Positions 40,604 through 47,890 of a stretch of DNA of 64,000 bases are shown here, piece after piece. How positions within the stretch are numbered: position 1 is the stretch's first letter; every line of letters begins with the position of its first letter. The DNA comes from SIG589 sp045652465 (lineage in GTDB: Bacteria; Bacillota; Clostridia; Oscillospirales; Acutalibacteraceae). The stretch covers positions 62,001 to 126,000 of the forward strand of contig JAZRUI010000008.1 of the NCBI GenBank assembly GCA_045652465.1, written 5' to 3'. A model generated the notes under the pieces. The model searched no databases. It was not told the DNA's origin and worked only from the letters and a program-made list of their open reading frames with translations. Made by a program: the position numbers and the translations under genes.

Positions 40604-41218
40604 TTAAAAGTAAAAGTCCTGTTGCGCATCGGTGTAAATTTCGCCCGAGTCGTTGTTAACAAGGGCGTAAACACCGAGTGTGTCGCTTGTATTATAGGGA
40701 ATGGCGCTCACAATTTTTGCATCAATTGCGGTTTTTGGGGTTTCGGGAGTATAGAGGGTGTAGCCGCTTTTGTTTTCGGCAATACCATAGGGCTTTGCGG
40801 CAATATAGCGGGTTGCAGAGGTTGCATCAATCCATTCCTCGCCAACCTCTTTTTTGGTTTTAAGGCTATAGCAATAAAAAACAATGGTATAGTCGTTTTT
40901 TATTTCATAGTTTGCAAACTCGCCCGAAAACTCTGCGGTGTAAATCGTGCCGTTTTCGTAACCCATGTCGTGGTCGAAATAGTCGGTGTCGGAGCAGTAG
41001 CCCGAAAAAGTGCCATCCTCCAAAATCGATAATGCGGATTGCCAATCGGTTTCGGGGGTGCCGTATCTTAAACTTAGCGGAAAATGCGAGGTAGCATCCT
41101 TTAAAAACTGCTCCTCTTTTTCGAGTTCTTTATCAAAATATACAGTTTTCTTTTCTCCGCAGCCTGCGAGGGCGAGAAACAAAAAAACAAAGAGTATAAT
41201 GCATAGGCTTTTTTTCAT
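40604..41218 (-). CDS. Putative lipoprotein of unknown function
   Basis: A 204-residue lipoprotein with signal peptide MKKSLCIILFVFLFLALAGC, lipidated Cys at residue 20. The mature part is acidic with many Tyr and has no recognised domain. It has a consensus promoter and a GAGGTG site upstream. Its first codons contain the second arm of a perfect 16-bp inverted repeat whose other arm covers the -10 box, which is unusual and might have a regulatory role. ygiQ follows 15 bases later. Confidence 0.75.
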   Translation of the reverse strand: MKKSLCIILFVFLFLALAGCGEKKTVYFDKELEKEEQFLKDATSHFPLSLRYGTPETDWQSALSILEDGTFSGYCSDTDYFDHDMGYENGTIYTAEFSGEFANYEIKNDYTIVFYCYSLKTKKEVGEEWIDATSATRYIAAKPYGIAENKSGYTLYTPETPKTAIDAKIVSAIPYNTSDTLGVYALVNNDSGEIYTDAQQDFYF

Positions 41219-41248
41219 AGTAACACCTCTAAATGCATTATACTCTTT
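41189..41248. repeat. Perfect 16-bp inverted repeat spanning a promoter and start codon
   Basis: AAAGAGTATAATGCAT (41189-41204) and ATGCATTATACTCTTT (41233-41248) are exact reverse complements. They enclose the ribosome-binding site and start of the lipoprotein gene at 41218. The outer arm contains its TATAAT -10 box. Confidence 0.7.
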
Positions 41249-41265
41249 ATAGTTTCAAAAATCAA
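41237..41265 (-). promoter_or_regulatory. Promoter of the lipoprotein gene at 40604-41218
   Basis: On the minus strand TTGATT, a 17-base spacer and TATAAT. The -10 sits inside the inverted repeat. Confidence 0.7.
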
Positions 41266-42102
41266 TTAGCACTTGCCGTTCGAACCGAAGAGGAGCATCT
41301 TTTTCATGGCTGCCTGCTTCATCTTTTCAACCTTGAGGTTGCGGATTTCAAGATAAGGAAGATTTTTCTTTATGCCCTCATCAGCGCCCTCAACGCCCGC
41401 AACGCAAAGGTCGGTGAAGATGTTAACCTTTGCAATGCCCTCGCGGATGGTGTTTTTAAAGTCGTCATCCGAAAGTCCCGAGCCGCCGTGGAGAACGAGC
41501 GGAGTATCGAGGTTGGCGCGGATTTCCTTTAAGCGCTCGATATCGAGCTTCGGCTTTTCCTTGTATGCGCCGTGGGCGGTGCCGATTGCGATTGCAAGCG
41601 CATCAACGCCTGTTGCCTCAACGAAGGCCTTTGCTTCGGCGGGGGTTGTGTACATATCGTCGGTTTGACCGTCGCCTGCGGCGGCATCGCCAACATGACC
41701 GATTTCGCCCTCAACGGTTATTCCGCGCTCGTGGGCATACTTAACGATTTCGGCGGTGTTCTTAAGGTTTTCGGCCTCATCGCCTGCCGAGCCGTCAAAC
41801 ATAATGCTCGAGAAGCCGAGGTCGATAGCCTCAATGCAACGCTCGCGGGTAAGACCGTGGTCATAATGAACAACAACCGGAACGGTTGCGCGCTTTGCGG
41901 CAGCAACCATAGCGGGCGCGATAAGCTTTAGCTCGCCGAAGGGCAGGAGAACCTCGGCGGTGCCGATAATAACGGGGGAACGAAGCTCCTCGGCTGCCGA
42001 GATAACAGCCTCAAGCATATCGGTATCGGTGGTATTGAAAAGGCCAACGCCATAGTGGTTTTTTTGGGCATCCTTTAAAACTGCATCAAGATTTACTAAC
42101 AT
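41266..42102 (-). CDS. Class II (ketose-bisphosphate) aldolase
   Basis: A 278-residue zinc-dependent aldolase. Metal and catalytic segments are VPVVVHYDHGLTRE (His-Asp-His ligands), EGEIGHVGD, AIAIGTAHGAYKEKPKLD, LVLHGGSGLSDDDFK and AKVNIFTDL. It cleaves a ketose bisphosphate or ketose 1-phosphate to dihydroxyacetone phosphate plus an aldehyde. The family covers fructose- and tagatose-bisphosphate and related substrates. Its place behind an isomerase and a PfkB kinase suggests a dedicated sugar route rather than the glycolytic housekeeping enzyme. It lies 2 bases after the isomerase gene. Confidence 0.9.
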   Translation of the reverse strand: MLVNLDAVLKDAQKNHYGVGLFNTTDTDMLEAVISAAEELRSPVIIGTAEVLLPFGELKLIAPAMVAAAKRATVPVVVHYDHGLTRERCIEAIDLGFSSIMFDGSAGDEAENLKNTAEIVKYAHERGITVEGEIGHVGDAAAGDGQTDDMYTTPAEAKAFVEATGVDALAIAIGTAHGAYKEKPKLDIERLKEIRANLDTPLVLHGGSGLSDDDFKNTIREGIAKVNIFTDLCVAGVEGADEGIKKNLPYLEIRNLKVEKMKQAAMKKMLLFGSNGKC

Positions 42103-42104
42103 TT

Positions 42105-42644
42105 TTAGTCCTCCTCTATAAGGGTTGCTCTAACGATTGTTTTATCGGTGAAAACATCGGTTTCATCGGTGCTGCGGGTTGAAAATTCCGAAATAACGGC
42201 GCCATTCTCGCCCGCTTGGAACCAGTGCAGGGTTTGGGGGGAAAGGGTGTATTGCTCGCCGGGGCGGAGAACAATTTCGTGGAACACCGAAACATCGCTG
42301 GGCGGAAGCTTGGCTTTTATTTGTTCGGTGTTTTTCTCGCCTTCAACATAGAGATAAACCTCGCCGTAGCGGCAGCGGGAGGTTTCTTCCTTGCCTTCTT
42401 GGCCGCCCGTTGGAATATGCATATGTTCGGGGCAGGTTTGATGGGGCAAAAGCACCATCTCTTTGGCGCAAACGCGCTCGGTGTTAACATAAACCAAAAG
42501 CTGAAGACCGAGCTCGTTAACGAAACCCTTGCCGAAATCGGCAACCTCAATGTTTTCCTTTTCGTGTTCGGTTAAAACGATGCCCGCTTTTTCGAAATAT
42601 TCGAGCGCGAGGGCTACCTGTTTGTTATATTCGCAACGCTTCAT
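42105..42644 (-). CDS. D-lyxose/D-mannose ketol-isomerase-like cupin enzyme
   Basis: A 179-residue single-domain cupin resembling D-lyxose isomerase. Metal ligands are visible in PEHMHIPTGGQEGKEETSRC (two His and a Glu) and in SPQTLHWFQAG. Other family blocks are GEVYLYVEGE, VFHEIVLRPGEQYTL and EFSTRSTDETDVFTD. It interconverts D-lyxose with D-xylulose, or D-mannose with D-fructose. The gene overlaps the preceding kinase gene by an ATGA and is followed by the aldolase, which together give isomerise-phosphorylate-cleave logic. Confidence 0.87.
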   Translation of the reverse strand: MKRCEYNKQVALALEYFEKAGIVLTEHEKENIEVADFGKGFVNELGLQLLVYVNTERVCAKEMVLLPHQTCPEHMHIPTGGQEGKEETSRCRYGEVYLYVEGEKNTEQIKAKLPPSDVSVFHEIVLRPGEQYTLSPQTLHWFQAGENGAVISEFSTRSTDETDVFTDKTIVRATLIEED

Positions 42645-43855
42645 ATGGTTTTCCTCCTATAAACGCTCTCGAGTTTCTCAATCTCCTCGGCCGAGCGCAT
42701 ACTGTCGGTTGCGTTTTCGGAGAAGAGATTGCAGGCTGCGGAAGCCGAAGCAAACTCGAGCATTTTCTTATCGTCAAAGCCGTTATAAAGGGCATAAAGG
42801 CATCCCGCGCAATAAGCATCTCCTGCGCCAACGCTGCCCTTAATCTCCTCGGCGGGAATATCAAGCGAGGGAATAACCGTGAATTCGCCGCTTGCCGCAT
42901 CGAGGCAAAAGCCGCACTGCTTGCAATGGATAATAACCTTTTCCGAAACGCCGCAATCGGCCATAAACTCCATGGTCTTGCGAACATTTTCGATGTTGAC
43001 CGAGCCATCCTCGTTATAAGGCGCAAGGTCGGTTAGCATTCCGCTTTCAACCTCGTTCATAATGGCATAGTCGGTATATTTAAGGGCGGGGATAATGGTT
43101 GCCTTATAGTCCTCATCGCTGCTTGAGACAACATCAATAGAGGTCTTGATGCCCTTTTCGCGAACATCATGCAAAAAGCGCGCCATAACCGTGCCGTATT
43201 CCTTATCGGGGGCATCGAATTTTGCCAGCATAAGGATATATCCGATATGTAAAATTTTGCATTTGAGCGCCGAGAGGTTGATGTGCTCGGGGGCGAAAAC
43301 ATCGTTTGCGCCGCGGAAGCTGAAGAAGGTTCGCTCGCCGCTTTTAAGGCTCATAACATCGCTAAACGAGGTTGCGGTTTCGTTTGTAACGGTTAGCATC
43401 CCCGTGTTAACGCCGTTCTTTTGCATAACGCCCGTTATAAAGTTGCCGTTATCATCATCTCCAACGCAGCCAACAACCGAAACGGGAATCGAGCGGTCGA
43501 TTCGAGCGAGGTCGATAGCGGTGTTTGGAGCGCAGCCGCCCGCCGCCTTTTGAACGCTCGAGATAATCGAGAGCATACCCTTTTCGGGGAAGGTTGAAAT
43601 GTTTTTAACCGAGTCAACAATTATGCTTCCCGCAACGGTTATTCCGTTGCGCTCGCCGGTTAAAAGATAATCAACCGAAACGCCGAAGAGCGCCGCGATA
43701 TCGGGGAAGAGGGTTATTTCGGGATAGCCGAGGCCGTTCTCCCATTTGCTTATCGTTTTGTCGCTAACATTTAGTTTTTCGGCAAGTGCCGCTTGGGTTA
43801 AGCCCGCCGCCTTGCGAAGCGAGGCAATAAGCGAGCCGGTTAGTTTAGAATCCAT
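42641..43855 (-). CDS. XRE-type HTH domain fused to a PfkB family sugar kinase
   Basis: A 404-residue fusion. Residues 5-66 form a Cro/C1-type helix-turn-helix (RKAAGLTQAALAEKLNVSDK followed by ISKWENGLGYPE). From about residue 75 the protein is a PfkB/ribokinase-like kinase with GGCAPNTAIDLARI, GCVGDDDNGNF and the C-terminal anion-hole motif GSVGAGDAYCAGCLYAL, whose Asp is the catalytic base. It probably phosphorylates the ketose made by the isomerase and may sense that substrate to control its own operon; the latter is inference. A consensus promoter lies directly upstream. The fusion is continuous, with no frameshift between the domains. Confidence 0.88.
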   Translation of the reverse strand: MDSKLTGSLIASLRKAAGLTQAALAEKLNVSDKTISKWENGLGYPEITLFPDIAALFGVSVDYLLTGERNGITVAGSIIVDSVKNISTFPEKGMLSIISSVQKAAGGCAPNTAIDLARIDRSIPVSVVGCVGDDDNGNFITGVMQKNGVNTGMLTVTNETATSFSDVMSLKSGERTFFSFRGANDVFAPEHINLSALKCKILHIGYILMLAKFDAPDKEYGTVMARFLHDVREKGIKTSIDVVSSSDEDYKATIIPALKYTDYAIMNEVESGMLTDLAPYNEDGSVNIENVRKTMEFMADCGVSEKVIIHCKQCGFCLDAASGEFTVIPSLDIPAEEIKGSVGAGDAYCAGCLYALYNGFDDKKMLEFASASAACNLFSENATDSMRSAEEIEKLESVYRRKTI

Positions 43856-43877
43856 AAGAGCACCTCATTTCAATTTC

Positions 43878-43906
43878 ATTATAAAGCCAAGGTTCTTCAA
43901 TGTAAA
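43878..43906 (-). promoter_or_regulatory. Promoter of the sugar kinase-isomerase-aldolase operon
   Basis: On the minus strand TTTACA, a 17-base spacer and TATAAT. Upstream, a TCGAT/ATCGA pair around 43921-43955 could be part of an operator for the fused HTH domain. Confidence 0.7.
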
Positions 43907-43984
43907 CCTATCTAAAATATATCGATTTCGAAGAATTTGTTTAGATTTGTCGATAAAACTCTACGCTCCGTAGAGTTGCCGCCC

Positions 43985-44018
43985 CAAAAAGAAAGCCTGC
44001 AAGCCGCAGGCTTTTGTT
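43985..44018 (-). terminator. Terminator of the PHP phosphatase gene
   Basis: AAAGCCTGC pairs with GCAGGCTTT around a 5-base loop, followed on the minus strand by CTTTTT. A second short hairpin, AACTCTACG/CGTAGAGTT, lies just beyond. Confidence 0.8.
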
Positions 44019-44816
44019 TTAGATAGCGCAGCTTTGCCATTTTCCGCCCGAGAGATAATAAAGCTCCTTAAAACCAATGTCGCGGAGCATAGCCTTGGAC
44101 TCGGCGAAGTTGCAATCGAGTGCATCGGCATGGTGGCAATCGGAGTTGAGCATAATTTTCGCATCCGCCGCCTTTAGCACCTCTAAAATATCGCGGGAGG
44201 GATAGGGCGCTTTGCACCAGCCGCGGGAGATAGCTCCCGTGTTTATTTCAAATATGCAGTCCGCCTTTGCGGCAGCAGCGGCATATTTTTTTGCGAGAGC
44301 GCGATATTCGGGCATCGCCCCGAAACCGCCGCCGCGAACATCATCGAATTTTGTTAAAAGGTCGAAATGGCCGACAACATCGGGCTTGCGGCGCTTTATA
44401 TAATCGCAAAAGGTTTTAAAATAATCTTCGGCGTAAGCCAGCGGGTTGCCCCAAGCCTCAACGCCCTTGGTGGTTGCTTCGGGAGAGCCATCGATATCGA
44501 AAAACTTATCCCCCAAAAAAGAATAATGGGAGGAGCCTATTATATAATCGTAGCGCTCGCGCTCAACAAAGCAGTGCATATCCTCCTCTATGCCGAGGAG
44601 AATCTCGATTTTTCCTTCATATTTTTCTTTTAGGCGGCGAATCTCGGCGATGTAGCCTTCGGTGTCCTTCATGCAGTAGCGCAGGTCGAAATCCGTAAAT
44701 CCGTGACCCGAAAAACCGAGCACCGAGAAGCCCTTTTCAATCGCCGAAAGAACCATTTGCTCAGGAGTGTTTATACCATCGCAAAAGGTAGAGTGGGTGT
44801 GATAATTTGTTAGCAT
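44019..44816 (-). CDS. Histidinol-phosphatase-type PHP protein (HisK/HisJ family)
   Basis: A 265-residue PHP-fold phosphatase. Metal ligands are in NYHTHSTFCDG, FSGHGFTDF, LGIEEDMHC, IGSSHYSFLG, VVGHFDLLTK and NSDCHHAD. The architecture is that of HisK/HisJ, the histidinol phosphatase of Firmicutes, and of related PHP phosphatases. No other his gene is in the window, so the substrate is not proved. The start is MLTNYHTHSTFCDG. It follows the YdcF-like gene after 16 bases and could share its transcript. Confidence 0.87.
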   Translation of the reverse strand: MLTNYHTHSTFCDGINTPEQMVLSAIEKGFSVLGFSGHGFTDFDLRYCMKDTEGYIAEIRRLKEKYEGKIEILLGIEEDMHCFVERERYDYIIGSSHYSFLGDKFFDIDGSPEATTKGVEAWGNPLAYAEDYFKTFCDYIKRRKPDVVGHFDLLTKFDDVRGGGFGAMPEYRALAKKYAAAAAKADCIFEINTGAISRGWCKAPYPSRDILEVLKAADAKIMLNSDCHHADALDCNFAESKAMLRDIGFKELYYLSGGKWQSCAI

Positions 44817-44832
44817 TTAATCACTCCTTGGT

Positions 44833-45582
44833 TTAAGAAACCCAAAAATAAAGAACCGCAAGACATTCGCGCAAGGTTCCCGGCAGTATGGAATCAAAGC
44901 GGGTGTTACTGTGCAAATGGGTGGTTTGGGAAAAACCTGCTTTTTTTGCAAATCCGCCTGCGCGGTAGATATGGAATTCGTTTGTGATATAGCAAACGCG
45001 GTAGTCCTCTCCCAGCCGCTCATCGAGGATTTCCTTCGAGAAACGGAAGTTTTCCAGCGTGCTGGTTGCGTTTTCCTCTTTAATTATAATGTTCGGGTTG
45101 ACTCCGTGGGAAACGAGATATCGTTTCATAGCCTCGGCCTCGCTTATATCCTCTTGCGGACCCTGCCCGCCGCTCACAACGATAAGCGCATCGGGGTTTT
45201 TCTCGTGGTATCTACGGGCGGCATTAAGGCGTGTTTTCAAAACCGCGCTGGGGGTTTCGCCGTGAACAGCCGCGCCTAAAACAATGATAGCGTCCTCGCT
45301 ATACTTGGTGGTGTCAACCGAGCCAAAGGTCAACAAAAAGGCCATAAAAGCAAATAAAACTGCCATTCCTGAGGCTAAGACTATTTTAACTGATTTCGGG
45401 AAATCGTGATTTATCTTATGAAAATAAATTCCATATAAAAGCAGGGCGCATCCCAACGCTAAGGTTAGAAGGTTGCCAATATTAAAGTTGGAGAGCAAAA
45501 AGAGCATAATTGCATTGAAGCAGATTAAAGCACCGAAAAAGAGAACTAAAGTGCGAACAAAAAACAAACTTTTTGATTTCAT
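44833..45582 (-). CDS. YdcF/DUF218 family membrane protein
   Basis: A 249-residue protein with three N-terminal membrane helices (to about residue 90) and a DUF218 domain: IIVLGAAVHGETPSAVLKTRL, LIVVSGGQGPQEDISEAEAM, IIKEENATSTLENFRFSKEI and ITNEFHIYRA. The family (YdcF, SanA, ElyC) is linked to envelope metabolism and vancomycin sensitivity. The catalytic role is not established. The domain would face either side of the membrane; topology cannot be decided by eye. It precedes the PHP gene on the same strand. Confidence 0.88.
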   Translation of the reverse strand: MKSKSLFFVRTLVLFFGALICFNAIMLFLLSNFNIGNLLTLALGCALLLYGIYFHKINHDFPKSVKIVLASGMAVLFAFMAFLLTFGSVDTTKYSEDAIIVLGAAVHGETPSAVLKTRLNAARRYHEKNPDALIVVSGGQGPQEDISEAEAMKRYLVSHGVNPNIIIKEENATSTLENFRFSKEILDERLGEDYRVCYITNEFHIYRAGGFAKKAGFSQTTHLHSNTRFDSILPGTLRECLAVLYFWVS

Positions 45583-45778
45583 TTTTTGCCTCCTTAAAAA
45601 TTTGTTCCACCCCTAATATACCATTTTGCGGCGGAGGTTTCAATCCGCAAATTCTCTTTCCAAAATTTTTGGGGAAATTTTAAAAAATTATTAACAAAAC
45701 TATTCCAAAAATCGAAAAAGTATGATAAAATGTTTTTAGCGTCAAACCCTGTAAAAAAATGTTTTAGGAGTGATTATT

Positions 45779-47203
45779 TTGGCAAATCTCGTTTACGACA
45801 TTCATGACAGACCGAAGTTTGGCTCAATGCTCATCTTCGCACTTCAGCAGGTTCTTGCAATCCTTGCAGCAACCATCGCTGTTCCTGCGATAATCGGCCT
45901 GCCCGCACAAATTCCTGCAGCTATCTTCGGTGCAGGTGTAGGAACTCTTGTTTATCAGTGCTTCACAAGATTCAAGAGCCCTGTTTTCCTCGGTAGCTCT
46001 TTCGCATTCTTAAACTCCCTGTTTGTTGCCGTTTCTTATGGCTACTGCGGAATCATTTTAGGTTCTGCCGTTGCAGGTCTTGTTTATGTAGTGCTTGCTA
46101 TTGTTATCCATTTTGTTGGAACAAACTGGGTTGACAAGCTTATGCCTCCCATCATCATCGGACCCACAGTTGCCCTTATCGGACTTTCCCTCGCAGTAAA
46201 TGCAATGGGCGATATAACCAAGGCAAATGTTGCTGCAAACGGAACCTATAATTTAGTTGGTCTTTTCTGCGGCTTTGTTGCTTTCTTCACCATCGTTATT
46301 TGCTCGGTTCAAAAGCGCCATAAGATGGCTCGCTTGGTTCCCTTCATTTTGGGCGTTGTTGCAGGTTATGCAACCGCCGCAATCTTCACCGTTATCGGTA
46401 AGGTTGCCGACATAAACTATTTCCTTATCGTTGACTTCGAGCCCATTAAGAATTGCTTCGTTGATGCCAGCGGCTCCTTCCGCGGCTTCTCGGCTCTCTT
46501 CGATTATCCCCGTTTTGCTCTCCTCGGAGCTATCGATGAAATCAAGAGCGGCGCTGCAAACGGTCTTACCGCAGGCGTTATCGCTGAAATCGTTATCGCA
46601 TTCCTTCCCGTTGCTCTCGTTGTTTTCGCAGAGCACATTGCTGACCATAAGAACCTTTCTTCCATCATCGGTCGCGACCTTATTAAAGAGCCCGGCCTTA
46701 AGAACACCCTCCTTGGCGACGGTGTAGGTTCCATCGCAGGTACTGTTTTCGGCGTTTGCCCCAACACTACTTATGGCGAGTCGGTAGGCTGCGTTGCTAT
46801 CACCAAAAACGCATCGGTTATCACCATCACCACCACCGCTATCATGTGCCTCGGTCTTTCCTTCGTTAAGCCCTTAATGGTTATCCTCCAGTCCATTCCT
46901 TCTTGCGTAATGGGCGGCGTTTGCTTAACCCTTTATGGCTTCATCGCTGTTTCCGGTCTTCGTATGTTCAAAAACATCGACCTCGATGATAACAAGAATA
47001 TGTTCGTTGTTGCTGCTATCCTTATTTCGGGTATCGGCGGTCTTTCGATTCAGATTCCCTATGCTCGCGATGCAGCAGGTATCATCTCCAAGGTTATCAC
47101 CGTAACCCCCATCGCAACCGCACTCATCGTTGGTATCGTTACCAATGTTGTACTCAGCAAGGTTGAGAAGAGCAAACTCGGCAAAGAGAAGGACGCACAG
47201 TAA
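45779..47203 (+). CDS. uraA: Uracil permease (nucleobase:cation symporter-2 family)
   Basis: A 474-residue membrane protein with about 14 hydrophobic segments of the UraA/NCS2 family. Key blocks are LQQVLAILAATIAVP, FLGSSFAFLN, PPIIIGPTVALIGLSLA, the substrate-site motif VVFAEHIADHK with its Glu, and CPNTTYGESVGC with GVCLTLYGFIAVSGLR. It imports uracil with protons or sodium. The likely start is TTG 45779, 8 bases after AGGAG; a GTG three codons earlier overlaps that site. upp begins inside its stop codon (TAATG), so the pair forms a uracil salvage operon. I saw no PyrR-binding loop in the leader. Confidence 0.92.
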   Translation: MANLVYDIHDRPKFGSMLIFALQQVLAILAATIAVPAIIGLPAQIPAAIFGAGVGTLVYQCFTRFKSPVFLGSSFAFLNSLFVAVSYGYCGIILGSAVAGLVYVVLAIVIHFVGTNWVDKLMPPIIIGPTVALIGLSLAVNAMGDITKANVAANGTYNLVGLFCGFVAFFTIVICSVQKRHKMARLVPFILGVVAGYATAAIFTVIGKVADINYFLIVDFEPIKNCFVDASGSFRGFSALFDYPRFALLGAIDEIKSGAANGLTAGVIAEIVIAFLPVALVVFAEHIADHKNLSSIIGRDLIKEPGLKNTLLGDGVGSIAGTVFGVCPNTTYGESVGCVAITKNASVITITTTAIMCLGLSFVKPLMVILQSIPSCVMGGVCLTLYGFIAVSGLRMFKNIDLDDNKNMFVVAAILISGIGGLSIQIPYARDAAGIISKVITVTPIATALIVGIVTNVVLSKVEKSKLGKEKDAQ

Positions 47204-47841
47204 TGAAAGATTACAAAAATGTGGTCATTTTTGACCATCCCCTTATAAACCATAAGATTGCACATCTTCGCAGCAAAACCACCAGCATGAAGGAGTTCCG
47301 CGAGCTTATCGAGGAAATCACAACGCTGATGACCTTTGAGTGCTTAAAGGATGTTCCGACTGTTGAAATAGAGGTTGAAACACCGCTTGAAAAATGCACT
47401 CAGCGCGTAGTAAAGGATAATTCGGTAGTTATCGTTCCCATCCTTCGCGCAGGTCTCGGAATGGTAAACGGAATTCATGTTCTGTTCCCCACAGCCCGAG
47501 TAGGTCATATTGGTATGTATCGCGATGAAGAAACCTTTGAGCCTTGCGAATATTATTGCAAGCTGCCCGATGGCATTGAGGATAAGGTTGTCGTTGTTGT
47601 TGACCCCATGCTTGCCACCGGCGGAAGCGCCTGCGATGCTATTACTCAGCTCAAAAAGCGCGGCTGCAAGACAATCAAGTTTATGGCAGTTATCGGCGCC
47701 CCTGAGGGTGTCGCAAAGGTTGCCGAAACCCATCCCGATGTTACTGTTTTTGTTTCAACGCTCGACCGTTGCTTAAACGAAAACGCCTACATTCTTCCCG
47801 GTCTTGGCGACGCGGGCGACCGCCTCTTCGGCACAAAATAA
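47203..47841 (+). CDS. upp: Uracil phosphoribosyltransferase
   Basis: A 212-residue UPRT, normal length, converting uracil and PRPP to UMP. Recognisable are HPLINHKIAHLRSKTT at the start, VVIVPILRAGLGMVNG, HIGMYRDEET, the PRPP loop VVDPMLATGGSACDAI, and the uracil-binding C-terminus YILPGLGDAGDRLFGTK. Its ATG shares a base with the uraA stop, giving coupled translation of transporter and salvage enzyme. Confidence 0.97.
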   Translation: MKDYKNVVIFDHPLINHKIAHLRSKTTSMKEFRELIEEITTLMTFECLKDVPTVEIEVETPLEKCTQRVVKDNSVVIVPILRAGLGMVNGIHVLFPTARVGHIGMYRDEETFEPCEYYCKLPDGIEDKVVVVVDPMLATGGSACDAITQLKKRGCKTIKFMAVIGAPEGVAKVAETHPDVTVFVSTLDRCLNENAYILPGLGDAGDRLFGTK

Positions 47842-47847
47842 TTAAAC

Positions 47848-47885
47848 AAAAAAACACCCTTTGGTTTTCCAAAGGGTGTTTTTTT
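47848..47885. terminator. Bidirectional terminator between upp and the glycosidase genes
   Basis: ACACCCTTTGG pairs with CCAAAGGGTGT around TTTT, with A- and T-runs on both sides. Confidence 0.87.
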
Positions 47886-47890
47886 ATGGG

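Noticed and set aside
45583..45778. PyrR attenuator or purine riboswitch ahead of uraA
   Set aside because: No terminator/antiterminator pair or PyrR-binding loop could be recognised in the leader.
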